Source: Sycobia sp. Sy_11 (Eukaryota > Arthropoda > Insecta > Hymenoptera > Epichrysomallidae). Taken from it: 64,000 nucleotides of DNA. The stretch is from contig JACCIC010000052.1 in the NCBI GenBank assembly GCA_018907035.1, positions 310,001-374,000 of the forward strand, written 5' to 3'. Both the position numbers and the translations under genes were made by a program. Each line of letters begins with the position of its first letter. The stretch's first letter is position 1. Below, in pieces: positions 12,004 through 22,534 of the stretch. Below the pieces are notes generated by a model. The model did no database searches. It had not been told where the DNA came from and saw only the letters and a list, made by a program, of their open reading frames with translations.

Positions 12004-12004
<1 letters not shown>
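10410..12004 (+). mobile_element. Non-autonomous Helitron-like element, plus orientation
   Basis: The 3' end reads ATCTCGGGCAAAGCCGAGA, a hairpin, then CAGGGGATGCTAG at 12,004 followed by T inside a TA array. The hairpin plus CTAG end matches Helitrons. The left part (10,410-10,915) is the block also found inverted at 8345-8860. The right part (10,920-12,004) is the inverted relative of 9104-10,230. No transposition protein is encoded. The 5' terminus is approximate, since no TC start could be confirmed. Confidence 0.6.
11150..11810. repeat. 60-bp minisatellite, inverted relative of 9420-10,080
   Basis: The units are the reverse complement of those in the left array, with cores such as GACTTCTACAGGGAGTATT and GGACGACTTCTA. 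Degeneracy is higher than on the left, and a partial orientation switch is seen after about 11,590, where units again read in the left-array sense (CCCAGTAAATGTCGTCC). Confidence 0.65.
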
Positions 12005-12053
<49 letters not shown>

Positions 12054-12255
12054 GTATTCTCACCTTATAAATAAGTGAGTGCATAGACACACTTTCAATA
12101 AGAAAATTTTATTGAGTAATAATAAGAAATAATTTTAAAACTTACACAAATTGGTACTCTAAGCATTATTACTAAGACCAATTTTTAATTTCGTATAAAT
12201 CAAACAAAAGAAGAATAATAATTATATTCACATATTTCGTTTGTGTATTATATGA

Positions 12256-12328
<73 letters not shown>
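12005..12328. repeat. TA and CA/TA microsatellites with AT-rich spacer
   Basis: A TA array runs from 12,005 to about 12,048. A compound (CA)n(TA)n array occupies about 12,256-12,325. The spacer between them shows no coding potential. Confidence 0.7.
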
Positions 12329-12890
12329 AAGGGCGTTTTCGTCGTTCACCTTACCTTACTTTCGACGCTACACGTAGCCGTGGATACTCCGCTGCTACCT
12401 AGACGTGGCAACTAGAATCAGGTGGGATGAGCAAGAAATTAATCTACACGGAGTTTAGTTTTGACATAGGCTTCGCGCTTTTATTTATTTACACACGCAC
12501 TCTCACATACACGGTACACTGATACTTCACACACACGCAATCGTCTCACACACACACACTCTCACACGTATTAAACTACGCAATAGGAACATATACGGGC
12601 GAACGAACACTTGGGGGAGATAATCGCGGAGCGGGCGCGGCGGTGGACGCGACTAACCTAGGAACTAGCGCACACAGCGGTCAATTACTTGCCTGCGTGC
12701 TACACAGAGGCGCGTCCTCTTCCCTCGTCGGGAACAGCTGCAGGGTGCGGTGGTGATCGCTCCCGTCCTCTCCCGCTCTCTCGCTCGACAGTCGAGGCAG
12801 CGGCGGCGGTGGTGGCGATGATGGACTCGCTCTCTCGCGCGCTTCCTCTCATTCGGCTCGACTCCTGTCGGGCGGGATAAATGTTAATAT
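12329..12890 (-). mobile_element. Possible solo LTR
   Basis: This is a GC-richer block in AT-rich DNA with one sharp edge, TGTAAGGGCG, directly after the TA array. On the minus strand that edge is ...CGCCCTTACA, a plausible LTR 3' end, preceded by AAATAAATAAAAG as a candidate polyadenylation signal. The other edge is unclear, near 12,880. No internal element sequence or target duplication was confirmed. An alternative is an ordinary GC-rich exon or CpG remnant. Confidence 0.3.
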
Positions 12891-14140
12891 CCTCTTGAGA
12901 TAAGTATAGTAACTGGAGAACTGAAAATGTTAGATCCACATGGCAAGATTTTTTTTTAATCATGTTTATTTTCATCAAACCAGATATTAAAATTAATTAT
13001 ATGCTTATGAAATTTAATTTAATGCATTTAAGAAAATGAATTTGATTAAGCGAGTTTAATTAAATTCTTTTTAGACCATTAATGATGTTTTTTTAAATTA
13101 AAAAAATATCGTATCAACTGAAACAGTTAATACATTTAAATAAATATTTTTTATAATTAAAAACAGTTGTGTATATTAAAAAAATATTTCGTTCTTTCAA
13201 TTTTAAGGAATTTAATTGATTTAAAGTTATTAAATTTTGTTTCAATGCACTTAAATTTTCAAAAAATATTTCAAACAATAGTTGCAGATCTTATAAAAAT
13301 ATATTTTTCATATTATGCGTTTTATTTATACGTTTATTTTCTGTAATCATCATTTAGATTGCCGCATGACTGCAACAGTCTTTGAACAAGGGTGTATTAT
13401 CAAAAAATCTTCGTGAAATTTACATTGCAGCGATCATACTGCAAGCATGCACTATTAGAAAATTTTTTTTAAATTCATTGTAAAACTATTGAAATGTATT
13501 ATGCTGTTATAACTTTTAATATATGTATATTTAATATATATATATATATATATATCTATATATATATATATTAAAATATTTTAAAATATATTAAAATAAT
13601 AAATATACATTATATCTATTAAAATATATTAAAATAATTTCATCCTCTGAGAATATTTCTCGAAAAATAATCGAAATTTCATTTTGGGGTTCTTCTGAAG
13701 CATCGGCAGTCGTGTGACTGTATTGAATAAGTCCTATCACTATATTTTTGAAAATTTGCATACTTATATTTTTTGGAGCGCGGACTATTAACATCATAAT
13801 AACGTTAGATCGAAATGAAATATGTTGTCCCAAATTTATGAAAACTCCATAAATCATGGTTTGCTGAATTTATCTTGGAAAATGAAAAAAGTTGTAAAGA
13901 TATTTAAAACCAAAATCATAGAGCTCATTAAAATGCATATTTTTTTGTTCTATAGATTTTTTTTTAATACAAATTATATATTTTTGGAGAAAAGTTCAAA
14001 AGTATTATCTCGGGATCGCTGGAACAGTTCTACGTTTATACGAAACATAGATAGATTCGAATACATTTTTCTTAAGAAATGCTGATTGTAGAAATTCAGC
14101 GAATTTGTTAAATATAGGTTATTAAAAATTTTTTAAATAT
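12891..14140. other. AT-rich intergenic DNA, no gene seen
   Basis: Long AT-rich stretches and a TA array near 13,537-13,571 are present. Short frames at 13,591-13,857 (minus) and 13,822-14,085 (plus) show no motif or conservation that I can recognise. Confidence 0.5.
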
Positions 14141-14222
14141 AGGTTGAAATAAAATTAGTTAAAAAAAGGTAAAAAGAAAAGTGCGAAATATCGATAGACC
14201 TTTAGTGTGGCGCTAAAAGGGG

Positions 14223-14352
14223 AGTAGTTAGGCTATAAGCATTCTAGCACACTTCTCCCTTAAAAAGTGTGTTGAGCCCCCAACTAGGCCATGCTGGGGA
14301 TATAGCACACTTTAGACGTGAGTAGACTTTAGGTGCAATAGAATACCTATAG
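14223..14352 (+). repeat. Left terminal inverted repeat of the Polinton
   Basis: It runs from AGTAGTTAGGC to about CCTATAG. It pairs with 28,924-29,058 through blocks such as GCATTCTAGCACAC, GTTGAGCCCC, ATAGCACACTTTAGACGTGA and AATAGAAT. The flanking AAGGGG at 14,217-14,222 is the left target duplication. Confidence 0.9.
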
Positions 14353-14468
14353 ACTTTATGGTTATGTTTTGAGCAAAGTCTGGAGAAGAGGGGATATCCA
14401 CTCTCCGTTATGTGCCATGATGCCTATAGCAAAGTCAACTACTTTCTTCCTTTTTTTTAATAATCTAT

Positions 14469-15600
14469 TTAAATAACCTTTCTCAAATCTCCACTGATGG
14501 GATTATATTGTACTATACGATCGTGCAAGATCAAGCAATAGTCTGTAGTATTGGCTGAAAAGTTCACTTTAGCCTCAAATTCTAAACGTACATCTACAGG
14601 AGCACTCTTTAGTAATTTATTTTGTCGTGAGCAATCAATAACTATGAGAGGTTCATTCTCGAGAAACTCTTTCTTTGCAAGCAGTGTTTGAGGATCCTTT
14701 GTATAGTATGTTTTTTGGAAATTTGCATACATGTCATACAATATTGCGTATTGATTATTAGGTTTGCCATGGTTTGAATTATTATATGGATAATATTGCG
14801 AATTCAAAAAAGTCTGACGTTATTAATATTGCAATGATCAAAACGCCTGACGTTTATGCTTGCTTCATATTTTTTCTTTGTCTTTAAGCCGAAAATGACA
14901 TAAAGTGGTTTCTGGAATGGAAATTAAAAAGTTTGGATTTTTTGTTTATCAGAAGCAATGACATAAGGCATTAACCATTCTATATTTGTTATTTTTATGT
15001 TATATTCTTCATATGTAGTATTATTACCTATTGAAATACCTTCCTGGATTATAGCATTCAGGTCTGATCTTGATCTTACCAGAATAATTTCATGCTTCAT
15101 ATTAATTACAATTTTTTTTTAATCTTCTGCGAAGCCCAAAATCATACTTAGAGGAATAGAAACGTCAAAGTTTCCATGTCTATCCATCAAAGTTTTCGTT
15201 GCTTCTTCATTGCCCACTCAGCCTGAATTTTCAAGCATGAGCGTCTCGTTGGTATTGAACAAAGCCCATCCTTTCATGACACTGCTCAATCCAACATTTT
15301 ACTTTTGTCTTTCTCAACACCATTAATTTTGTAGCGAATTTCATTAAAAAGATGACAAATACCATTGTTGACAAATCTAAATTTAGATGATGCATTTCTA
15401 TCAGTTTTTTAAAATTTTCCATAGATATGGATAGAACTACGTGATTGTAGAAGGCACAGATCTTGGTGTTTGATGGAAATGAGAAATTCATCATTATGAT
15501 TAAAGTTTAGTAATGTGTATGGTTGATGTGTGTGAATTTCATAATGAGCAATTGGCTCTTCGAATGCGACACCTGATTTAATTTTTAGTATTTCGTCCAT
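14469..15600 (-). pseudogene. Polinton major capsid protein (hexon-like, double jelly-roll), broken
   Basis: This is the family often labelled F54H12.2-like in animal genomes, the predicted major capsid protein of Polintons and adintoviruses. The N-terminal block (15,409-15,600) reads MDEILKIKSGVAFEEPI. A middle block near 15,000-15,110 contains EYNIKITNIEWLMPY. The C-terminal block (14,469-14,807) contains VDVRLEFEAKVNFSAN and YCLILHDRIVQYNP. The blocks lie in different frames with at least two frameshifts. The total coding span is about 375 codons, shorter than usual, so internal deletion is likely. It cannot give a full protein as read. Identification rests on block order and motifs recalled for the family. 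Confidence 0.75.
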
Positions 15601-15621
15601 TTTTCAGAAAGCAGCAGCAAA

Positions 15622-15777
15622 TTATACACGTAATTTTTTTCCATGAACTTTTAGACCAAGACTTTGAAGGAACTCAATGTTCTTCAATGTTAACGGTTTC
15701 AAATTCTTCAACCGACTAATTATCAATTGCCATGATAGAGTACTTATATGCTTGCCAGAATTATAAACAATCCCCAT
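15622..15777 (-). CDS. Small intact Polinton ORF (51 aa) between the two capsid genes
   Basis: This is an uninterrupted ATG-to-TAA frame of 51 codons on the minus strand. It starts inside the 3' end of the minor capsid frame in another phase and ends just before the major capsid start at 15,600. The sequence includes QLIISRLKNLKPLTLKNIEF and then LQSLGLKV. From memory, a short protein with a similar hydrophobic/basic ending occurs at this position in other insect Polintons, but I cannot confirm that here. Being intact while neighbours are broken may be chance for a 156-bp frame. No function is assigned. Confidence 0.45.
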   Translation of the reverse strand: MGIVYNSGKHISTLSWQLIISRLKNLKPLTLKNIEFLQSLGLKVHGKKLRV

Positions 15778-16484
15778 ATAGATTTGATATGAAGTCTAAC
15801 AGTGATTTCCTCTTCTCGAAAATTAACTAGATTGCCGTCCTGATCGACACTTCGAACTTGTATATTATCTATATACTTAATACTTAGTGGTAGATATATA
15901 ACCTGTGATGGAATTTTTATGATTTTATATCCTGGGGGAACACTGGGAAAGAATTCATGAATAGTGTGAACCTTTTGATTGTTAATGAAGGCTCCTGCCA
16001 TAATGTTACACTCGACTCTGAGTGCGTTGTGTTTTAATATATTTACTGGTAAATCGGAACGGTATTTTATATTTTCCATGAGAATACGAGAAGTAGATCC
16101 CAACACTCCACCGATTGACTTTTGAGGTTGAAGATCTAGCGGGACACTACACTTAATTTCACTTCTAATTGTATTACTGTTAGCTTTCAAAGAAAATTCA
16201 ATTCCTTTCGATTTCAATGTATTTGATAAAAATTGATTTATATCATCAATTTCGTAACTGCCAATGGGGATAGTAATAATTTCTCCTGTTAAATGAAGTT
16301 GATTATTAGTATTGTCAATATTTGGAATTGAATCAAAGGTTAAAAGTTCGACTAAACTTACAACATAATTTTTATGCTTTGGTAATTCAATGGATGAAAA
16401 GTATTGAGCTTCTAAAACACAAGATTTTCCTAAAAGAATCAAAGTGAAACTATCTTCCATAACTGATTGAGCGAAAATGATCAA
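15744..16484 (-). CDS. Polinton minor capsid protein (penton-like jelly-roll), intact frame
   Basis: The frame encodes up to 246 aa. A later methionine (the ninth codon, MEDSFTLILLGKSCVLE) is the more likely start, giving about 238 aa, a normal length for the single jelly-roll minor capsid protein of Polintons. Recognisable stretches are FDSIPNIDNTNNQLHL, ITIPIGSYEIDDINQFL, IHEFFPSVPPGYKI, VIYLPLSIKYIDNIQVR and the C-terminal REEEITVRLHIK. It lies directly upstream of the major capsid gene on the same strand, the normal order. The frame has no internal stop, unlike its neighbours. Assignment to penton rather than another virion protein is from memory of the family. Confidence 0.6.
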   Translation of the reverse strand: MIIFAQSVMEDSFTLILLGKSCVLEAQYFSSIELPKHKNYVVSLVELLTFDSIPNIDNTNNQLHLTGEIITIPIGSYEIDDINQFLSNTLKSKGIEFSLKANSNTIRSEIKCSVPLDLQPQKSIGGVLGSTSRILMENIKYRSDLPVNILKHNALRVECNIMAGAFINNQKVHTIHEFFPSVPPGYKIIKIPSQVIYLPLSIKYIDNIQVRSVDQDGNLVNFREEEITVRLHIKSIWGLFIILASI

Positions 16485-16504
16485 ACTTTATCTGACAAAT
16501 TTTT

Positions 16505-16885
16505 TTTATAGACTTTCAGTTAAGAGACGAAGACAAAGATGACCGAATAAGTCGAAATGAATAAGTCGAAATTTTGAATATCTTGTATAGTTGTATTTTA
16601 CTTCTTTCACATTGAAATATTTCATAATATCTATGGGAGGTTTGAGGTCACCAAAGCTATCAAAGTAGGTAACGTCATATCCTCTCTTTTGATAACTGAC
16701 CCCATGAGTACCTTTATTTTGTGAATCATCGAGATTAACAATAGTAGATTAGTTGTGCCACTGTTCATTACGAGGAAGGCTATTTCTCATGAAAACACCT
16801 CGGAAATATGGAATTTGTAATGTATGTGCATATTTTATAAGATCATAGTTTGTTAGTGGACATTTGGCAAAATTAAATTGAAGTT
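16505..16885 (-). pseudogene. Polinton adenain-type cysteine protease remnant, catalytic Cys apparently lost
   Basis: Reading the minus strand gives IPYFRGVFMRNSLPRNEQWH, a stop, STIVNLDDSQNKGTHGV, YDVTYFDSFGDLKPPIDIMKY and, after an ambiguous stretch, FDLFGHLCLRLL. These match the order of the Polinton maturation protease (Ulp1/adenain fold): the His-containing NLDDS..GTHW block, the YFDSFG..PP block, and the final CGHLCL block. The normally cysteine position before GHLC reads Phe (codon at about 16,545-16,547), so the active site is missing. One TAA stop also interrupts it. The conclusion depends on my alignment of the last block. Confidence 0.6.
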
Positions 16886-16889
16886 TTTT

Positions 16890-17663
16890 TTCTTTTAATT
16901 AGGGCATGTTCGACATGCGGTTTGAGAAATAATCCCACTCCGCGTTTACATGGCTTCAGTCATAGACATTTATCTAAAACAATAGCTTCCATCGTCTTAT
17001 TATGACGCTTGCTGTCTTGACAATTTTTTTGCGCAGCTTTAGTATCATTTACTGCTTTAGCTATTTTAGTAGCACCTCCGGCTGAAGCACCAGTTGCACT
17101 TAATTCTGCGAATAGTGGAATAAGGAAAGGAAAAACGAAATTTTAGACGGAAGGGGTATCACACGTAGAATGAGAACTTTCTTCTTACAACCACTATTCT
17201 TAAGAGCTTGACGAGCACCTTTTAAGGTGGACTGTATTACTTTGCGTGAATTTTTACCTGATTTCAATGATGTTTTCGCTGCTTTTATCAATTTATTTAA
17301 TTTCAGCCCCATTTCAGTTGTTGCCTTTAAGTTCATAGTACATGCAGCCGCTAGAGCTGACGCTTTCTCATCAAGGCTAGAATCCTTAGCTTTAATCCGT
17401 TGCTGAGCTTTATTAGCAAGCTTTATGTCAGCCGCTTTACGATTACTGTTTTTATTAGAGTATTCAATGTCATGTTCTTTACATGCCTTATCTAGTGGAT
17501 TTATTCCTGGATCACCCCTTTGTAATCGCTTCGTTAATTTAGTTCCGGGGCCACAGTATTGATAACCAGGAAAATGTATTTCGATAGGTAAATTGTTGAT
17601 TACTCTATCGAGCAATCCACGTCCATCCTTTTTCGAATGTATACGAGTTTTATATTCAATCAT
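16890..17663 (-). pseudogene. Polinton virion protein with parvovirus-type phospholipase A2 domain
   Basis: The main frame (17,100-17,663) encodes 187 aa starting MIEYKTRIHSKKDGRG. A phospholipase A2 domain at residues 33-75 has the calcium loop YCGPGTK (CGPG at 37-40) and the catalytic pair in CKEHDIEY (H64, D65), all intact. Such domains in virions are thought to breach membranes during entry. A basic Lys/Arg-rich region follows. After RVIPLP the frame shifts, and the C-terminal continuation is read at about 16,890-17,110 in another frame (ELSATGASAGGATKIAKAVN, then RHNKTMEAIVLDKCL, a stop, LKPCKRGVGLFL). The gene is therefore broken by one frameshift and one stop. It is divergent to the ATPase gene at 17,760. 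Confidence 0.8.
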
Positions 17664-17759
17664 CGTTGACAGTCAAATTATAACTGATGATCAAAAATAT
17701 AAAATTAACATTTATATATTTACTTAAGTTAATTTTAAACTAGACTTTGTCATGCCAAT

Positions 17760-18512
17760 ATGGATTTCACTGAGCAGACCGTGAAACTGCCCGTCGCTAA
17801 CTTTGATTTTGGAAAAGAAAAAAGAAGGGAGCGACACGGAGAGTTACTACCAGATAGTATACGAGCAGTATTCTGCGGCTCATCAAAGTGCGAAAAAACA
17901 AATAGCTTATTAGCTTTAATCACTCATCCCAATTGTCTTAGATTCGAAAATGTGTATGCTTATTGAAAATCATTAAATCAACCAAAGTATCAATTTCTCA
18001 AAAAAGTCATAGAACCAATCGAAGGCATTTCATATTTCCCGTTTAGTGAACATAAATCTGTAATATCGCCAGATGAAGCATTGCTCAATTCAATTATAAT
18101 GTTTGATGATGTAGCTTGTGATATGCAAGATAACGTCAGAGCATTTTTCTGTATGGGGAGACATAAAAGTGTAGACTGCTTCTACCTATGCCAGTCATAT
18201 TCTCATATACTAAAACATCCTATTAGAGATAATATTAATATGTTAGTAATTTATCGACAAGATGATGTGAATTTAAAACATATTTATGATGACCATGTTA
18301 ACACTGATCTGTCTTTCAACGAGTTTCATAGTCTTTGTTCTGAATGTTGGAAAAATGATAAATATGGATTTGTTGTTATTGATAAAGATAGAACGATGGT
18401 TGATGGTAGATACAGAAAAGGTTTTGACTGTTTTGCAATAAAAAGAAATTTAAAAAATCGTAAACACTCAGTTCAATTTTACACAGCAATACGACACCAT
18501 GTCGGACTTTAA
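17760..18512 (+). pseudogene. Polinton genome-packaging ATPase (FtsK/HerA, A32-like), broken
   Basis: This ATPase would pump viral-type DNA into capsids. The frame starts MDFTEQTVKLPVANFDFG and reaches the Walker A region as FCGSSKCEKTNSLLAL, where a family P-loop of the GxxGxGKT type would be expected. The usual final Gly is replaced by Glu. A TGA at 17,964-17,966 then stops it. The same frame continues with IIMFDDVACDMQDNVRAFF (Walker B), GRHKSVDCFYLCQSY and a conserved tail to a stop at 18,512. One stop plus an altered P-loop make it non-functional as read. It overlaps the start of the next gene by 14 bp, as compact Polinton genes often do. Confidence 0.8.
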
Positions 18513-19395
18513 GAAAGAAAAGAATATCCTTAGTGAGCTGTTGAAAGCTCGTAAAGCTATTTAAAAAATCTGTACTATTGAAATAGGAGAGAGAGAATCT
18601 CGAAAAAGTTGTAGGAGATACATAGAAACCTGCCATTATACCATTTGAAAAACTTGTCGAATCAAAAAGTTTATAGCATTAAAAAATCAACTAGGTCCCG
18701 AAAAATGTTGAGTTTTATGTTAGATAATAAGATTCGCTCAGCTTCCATAAAGGATTATGATTCCGATGATGATTTTGCCTTATTAGATAACTCAATGATG
18801 AATTCGACATTCAAATCTATACATGAAGACAATGTTAAAACTAATATTTTAGAACAAAGCCGCAGTAAATTCGATAACTTATATGGAATGAGAAATATTG
18901 AAGGTACATACCGTCTTGGTGATTCTGAAATTATATTTGATGATAATAAAATAAAAGTGAAAGATTTAACTTATCCTAAAAGTAATTGACTAATGGAGGT
19001 ACTTATTAAAAAAGAACCAGACGACACATCAATAAGGCCAGCAGATCGTGAAAATTATCGCAGTATTCTAGCATCAAGTGCTTACCGGAAAAAATGTAGT
19101 AAAGATGAATCTATACGTTCATCGAAGAGTAGAAAATATTTCAACATCATTGCATCGATGTTTCACAATAGTGCTAGCCATGCAAAAAAAGGGAGGAGGA
19201 GGTCATATACCTAAATATAAAATAGCAAAGAAAGATTTTTAAATGGAGTTAGTGTACTGGGATGATCCAAATGAGCTTGTTGAGAGACTAACATTACTGA
19301 TTGCTGAACGATCAACTGGAAATAACAATCATATCAATGAAATCCATTCAATTATTGAGGAACTGTGTGAAATAGGATATATATATATATATTAA
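18499..19395 (+). pseudogene. Conserved Polinton protein of unknown function, broken
   Basis: An ATG at 18,499 overlaps the ATPase end and gives MSDFKKEKNILSELLKARKA before a stop. Further blocks follow in changing frames: FDNLYGMRNIEGTYRLGDSE (near 18,860-18,920), a lysine/serine-rich block (RSSKSRKYFN near 19,120), and VYWDDPNELVERLTLLI followed by NEIHSIIEELCEIG (19,250-19,380). I recall this block order from a conserved Polinton protein encoded just after the ATPase, including the YWDDPNEL-type C-terminal block. Its role is not established; a structural or scaffolding role is only inference. At least three disabling changes are present, and a short TA run has expanded at its 3' end. Confidence 0.6.
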
Positions 19396-22330
19396 TGCAA
19401 GTACGTTTTTTCTTCAATCAGTATCATCATGATTATCGACTTGTTTGGAAGAAATTGGAGAGACTCGAAAGGAAGACCCCAAGGTAATGCGTCTGTAGTA
19501 TTGGGCAATAAGTATTTTTTATCATCAAATGGACTGAGGGAAACTTTTTTCTGTTTTTCTGTATGCACTATGTGTAATTTTGAGCGAATGTTACATGGCC
19601 CTCGCTGTATAATTACAAAGTCTTCCAAAGTTTTTCGATAATCTTCAAACGTTATTGATGTTTTTACAACATTCGATTTTATTTCTTTAGCTTTTTTTAC
19701 TATTCCTCCTCCATCAACTAAAATACTGTACGTTTTACTTAGTAAACCAATAAATTCTATCATGATCTTTCCATTACATTCATCTTTCATTAGCCCAGGA
19801 ACTTTTTTATTTTGACGCGGAATGTTATACTGATTATTTTCATTATAATCAGAAGTATCAAATCTATGAATATCATTCTTCATTATTTGATACATATTAA
19901 TATCCTCCACTTCATATATCAAGCTATCAGTGTCAGTATACAAGAGCTTACACTTTTTGTACACTCGCTGTTTCATCTAAGAGTAGTGAAAATCATACAT
20001 TAATGTCTTTGAGAGATCGAGGATACAAAGCCCAACGTATATAGGCTTTTTGATTGTTACACTTATTTTTTAAGCTGAATGGCAACTAAATTTTCATCGA
20101 AAATTGCACAGCTATGATAATTAGGTAGAGCTATGCGTGCCTCTGCTCCATATCGACTAGTGAATTTATTAACTTAACGTACATCAACGCGAGATCACTC
20201 TCGCTCAATGCATTTTCCATATACAGCATTAATTAACAATTTATAAAAAAGTTTTTCAAACTCATTGTTTGCATGCTTTCGTTTTCCAGTATTTAGTTCG
20301 ACATATGGTTTCAGCCAGGGTTTCTGTTCAAAACTCAAAATTCTATGTACTTTTTTCAATCGAAGACCATTGTCAAGCGCTTGCTTAAGGACGCGATAAT
20401 GAATTATATACCGCTTTTTATCGTTCAATGTCGTTAGAAGTTTCTTCTGTTTTGAACCAGGTGCTGTAGACAGAAAGGTAAATCACAATGTTTGTCATGT
20501 ATTTCCTCAGGATACTCCAAATCTACTTCAGCAACATAACCTATATCAGAATCTGGTGGTGTATTGAAATAGTTACGAGTTGATTCATAATCAATCCACT
20601 TAAATTTTCCAATTGGTAATTGCTGTACCATCGCCCAACCATATAGATTATTAATATCATAATATAAAAGTGTCTTTCTTTTATTTTTTTCATCCTATCT
20701 CGATCCCATGTATGGATTATTTGCCTTTGCATATCGATTGCTAACACTGACTTATTCCACCTCGAATGCCTGATTCAATAAATAATAACATGTGAATATC
20801 TGTCAGAAGCTCTAATTCTACCTTTGTCATTTTAAGAGCTGCTGAAAATGTTAATTGGAATAGTGTAAAAGTGTGCAGAACATAAGCTATAGGCTTTAAT
20901 AGATGTATTTCGAAAACTTTCGAAGACATCTGCTAAGAGGAGAACATCTGTTTTTAAATATAAGTCAGAATAATCTTCTAATGTTTTTCAGTAATATCTG
21001 AATCTGTTAATTTATTATAAAATTCATTTTCCGACAGCAGTTTTGTAGTTAATAATTTATCTAGTCCATATACTAAATCGTAGGGAAATATGCCTTTACG
21101 TCTAAGAAGATCAATATTTTCATTTGAGAATCCATCTAATTGAAATTCCTGTATGGCTATTGGTACATTATCTAGATACGATGCAAGTTTCTCTAAGGAT
21201 GATGGTAAAAATCGCCAGGAATCTATAAATCTAAAATTTACATCGCAATCATCCATATACTTTGTGAATGAAATATATTTTTTCTTGTTATGAGGTATTA
21301 GAGTAATTCATCCATTCATCAGTATAGAAATTCCAAATTCTTTTAAAATAAAATGTGTATCATAATTGAGGTTATGAAAAATTACGAGAATGAATTTTGA
21401 GTCTTTATAGTCCAAATTGCATGAATTGTGAGCAGCACCTCGGAACCTAAAGAGAAAAAAAATTAATTTAAAAAAAGAAAACTAATTTTTTCTTAATCTA
21501 AAAGAAAAAACTTATCTTACTGTGAGATAACAATGATCTCGTACTGCCAGTTGCTCATTTAGAAATGGTTTGCGACATATATTTCAATCGACCATTGAAA
21601 AGTTAATTCTTCAAGATCTGTGATTTTCATTGGTTTTGGGTTTTTATAGAGATAATCAATCTGCTCACCAATTGATATCAGTTCAAGAACAAACTATTGT
21701 GCAGGTGTCTCATCGTCTGCACTTTTCTGTCTATATGATTTGTAAGTGGATAGTTTGACGTTAAAGCTACATTTTAAATAGAAACCAATACTATAGGCTT
21801 CATGAAGTTGAAAAAGCATTCTCATTTTCTGTGTTTTAATAAACATTCAAAATCTGCGTAAATTACAAAAGGTACTTTTTCACTTTTATTATACTCTTCA
21901 AATTTTAAAATATTATTCGAGTTTGATAAATTTATTCTACAATCGTCAATATTTTTACGATTAAGATTTTCATGATTTTGTAGCCTTTCCTCACTATAAA
22001 AATGTTGCAAGCATCTTTCACAATGGTATACTTTTTTATGAGTCTTACTCACTTGTGATTCTAGGATATAGTTTTAATTGTCTGTATATACTTTTAATCG
22101 AAACATAATGGAATTAGACACACTTCCATTATCGTCTGGAATATTGTTTTCTTCATACTCGTCTATGTAGAAATCTTGAATAAGGAAAAGATTTGCATGT
22201 TTCTCCTTCTTATTTAATAAAATATGACAAGGCGATACTTCATATTTTGATCCATTCTTCCTAAGCATATAAACATTTACTGAAATATTATTCAAGTTTT
22301 CAAATTTAGAAACATCTTTCTAAAAGTTTT
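19392..22330 (-). pseudogene. Polinton protein-primed DNA polymerase B, heavily fragmented
   Basis: Family B polymerase blocks appear in order on the minus strand across several frames. The N-terminal region has a Cys/His cluster (CERCLQHFYSEERLQNH near 21,970-22,040), then an exonuclease motif YADFECLL near 21,840-21,860. [10 protein letters not shown] block lies near 20,745-20,775, followed by polymerase motif A (DINNLYGW near 20,640-20,663), motif B ([12 protein letters not shown] near 20,205-20,240) and motif C (YTDTDSLIYEV near 19,905-19,940). This enzyme would replicate the element using a terminal protein. Span is about 2.9 kb (~980 codons), close to family size, so decay is mostly by frameshift and point stops rather than large deletion. 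Metal-binding Asp residues in motifs A and C are kept. Confidence 0.85.
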
Positions 22331-22534
22331 ATAGAAAATTCTATATCACCAAAGTTCAACTCGTTAGCTAATTTATCATAATTATGAACTCTTTAAGGAT
22401 TTTTTTCATTTGGATGTAATGCTGAAAAAATAGCATATTTGAAGCATTAATTATCAATGTTATGAACATTGATACATGTTCTTTTTGATGCTATGCACTT
22501 AGGGAGAGGAATGTTATGGATGTTTATGGACAAA

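Noticed and set aside
12689..12978. Frames in the GC-rich block near 12.7 kb
   Set aside because: Arg/Ser/Ala-rich translation of biased sequence without homology; better explained as LTR-like or CpG-rich DNA.
17100..17663. Phospholipase A2 considered as a host secreted enzyme
   Set aside because: No signal peptide and no disulfide-rich frame; the YCGPGTK/HDIEY type and neighbours are those of Polinton virion genes.
18376..18636. Minus-strand frame over the ATPase end
   Set aside because: Antisense shadow of the ATPase and next gene.
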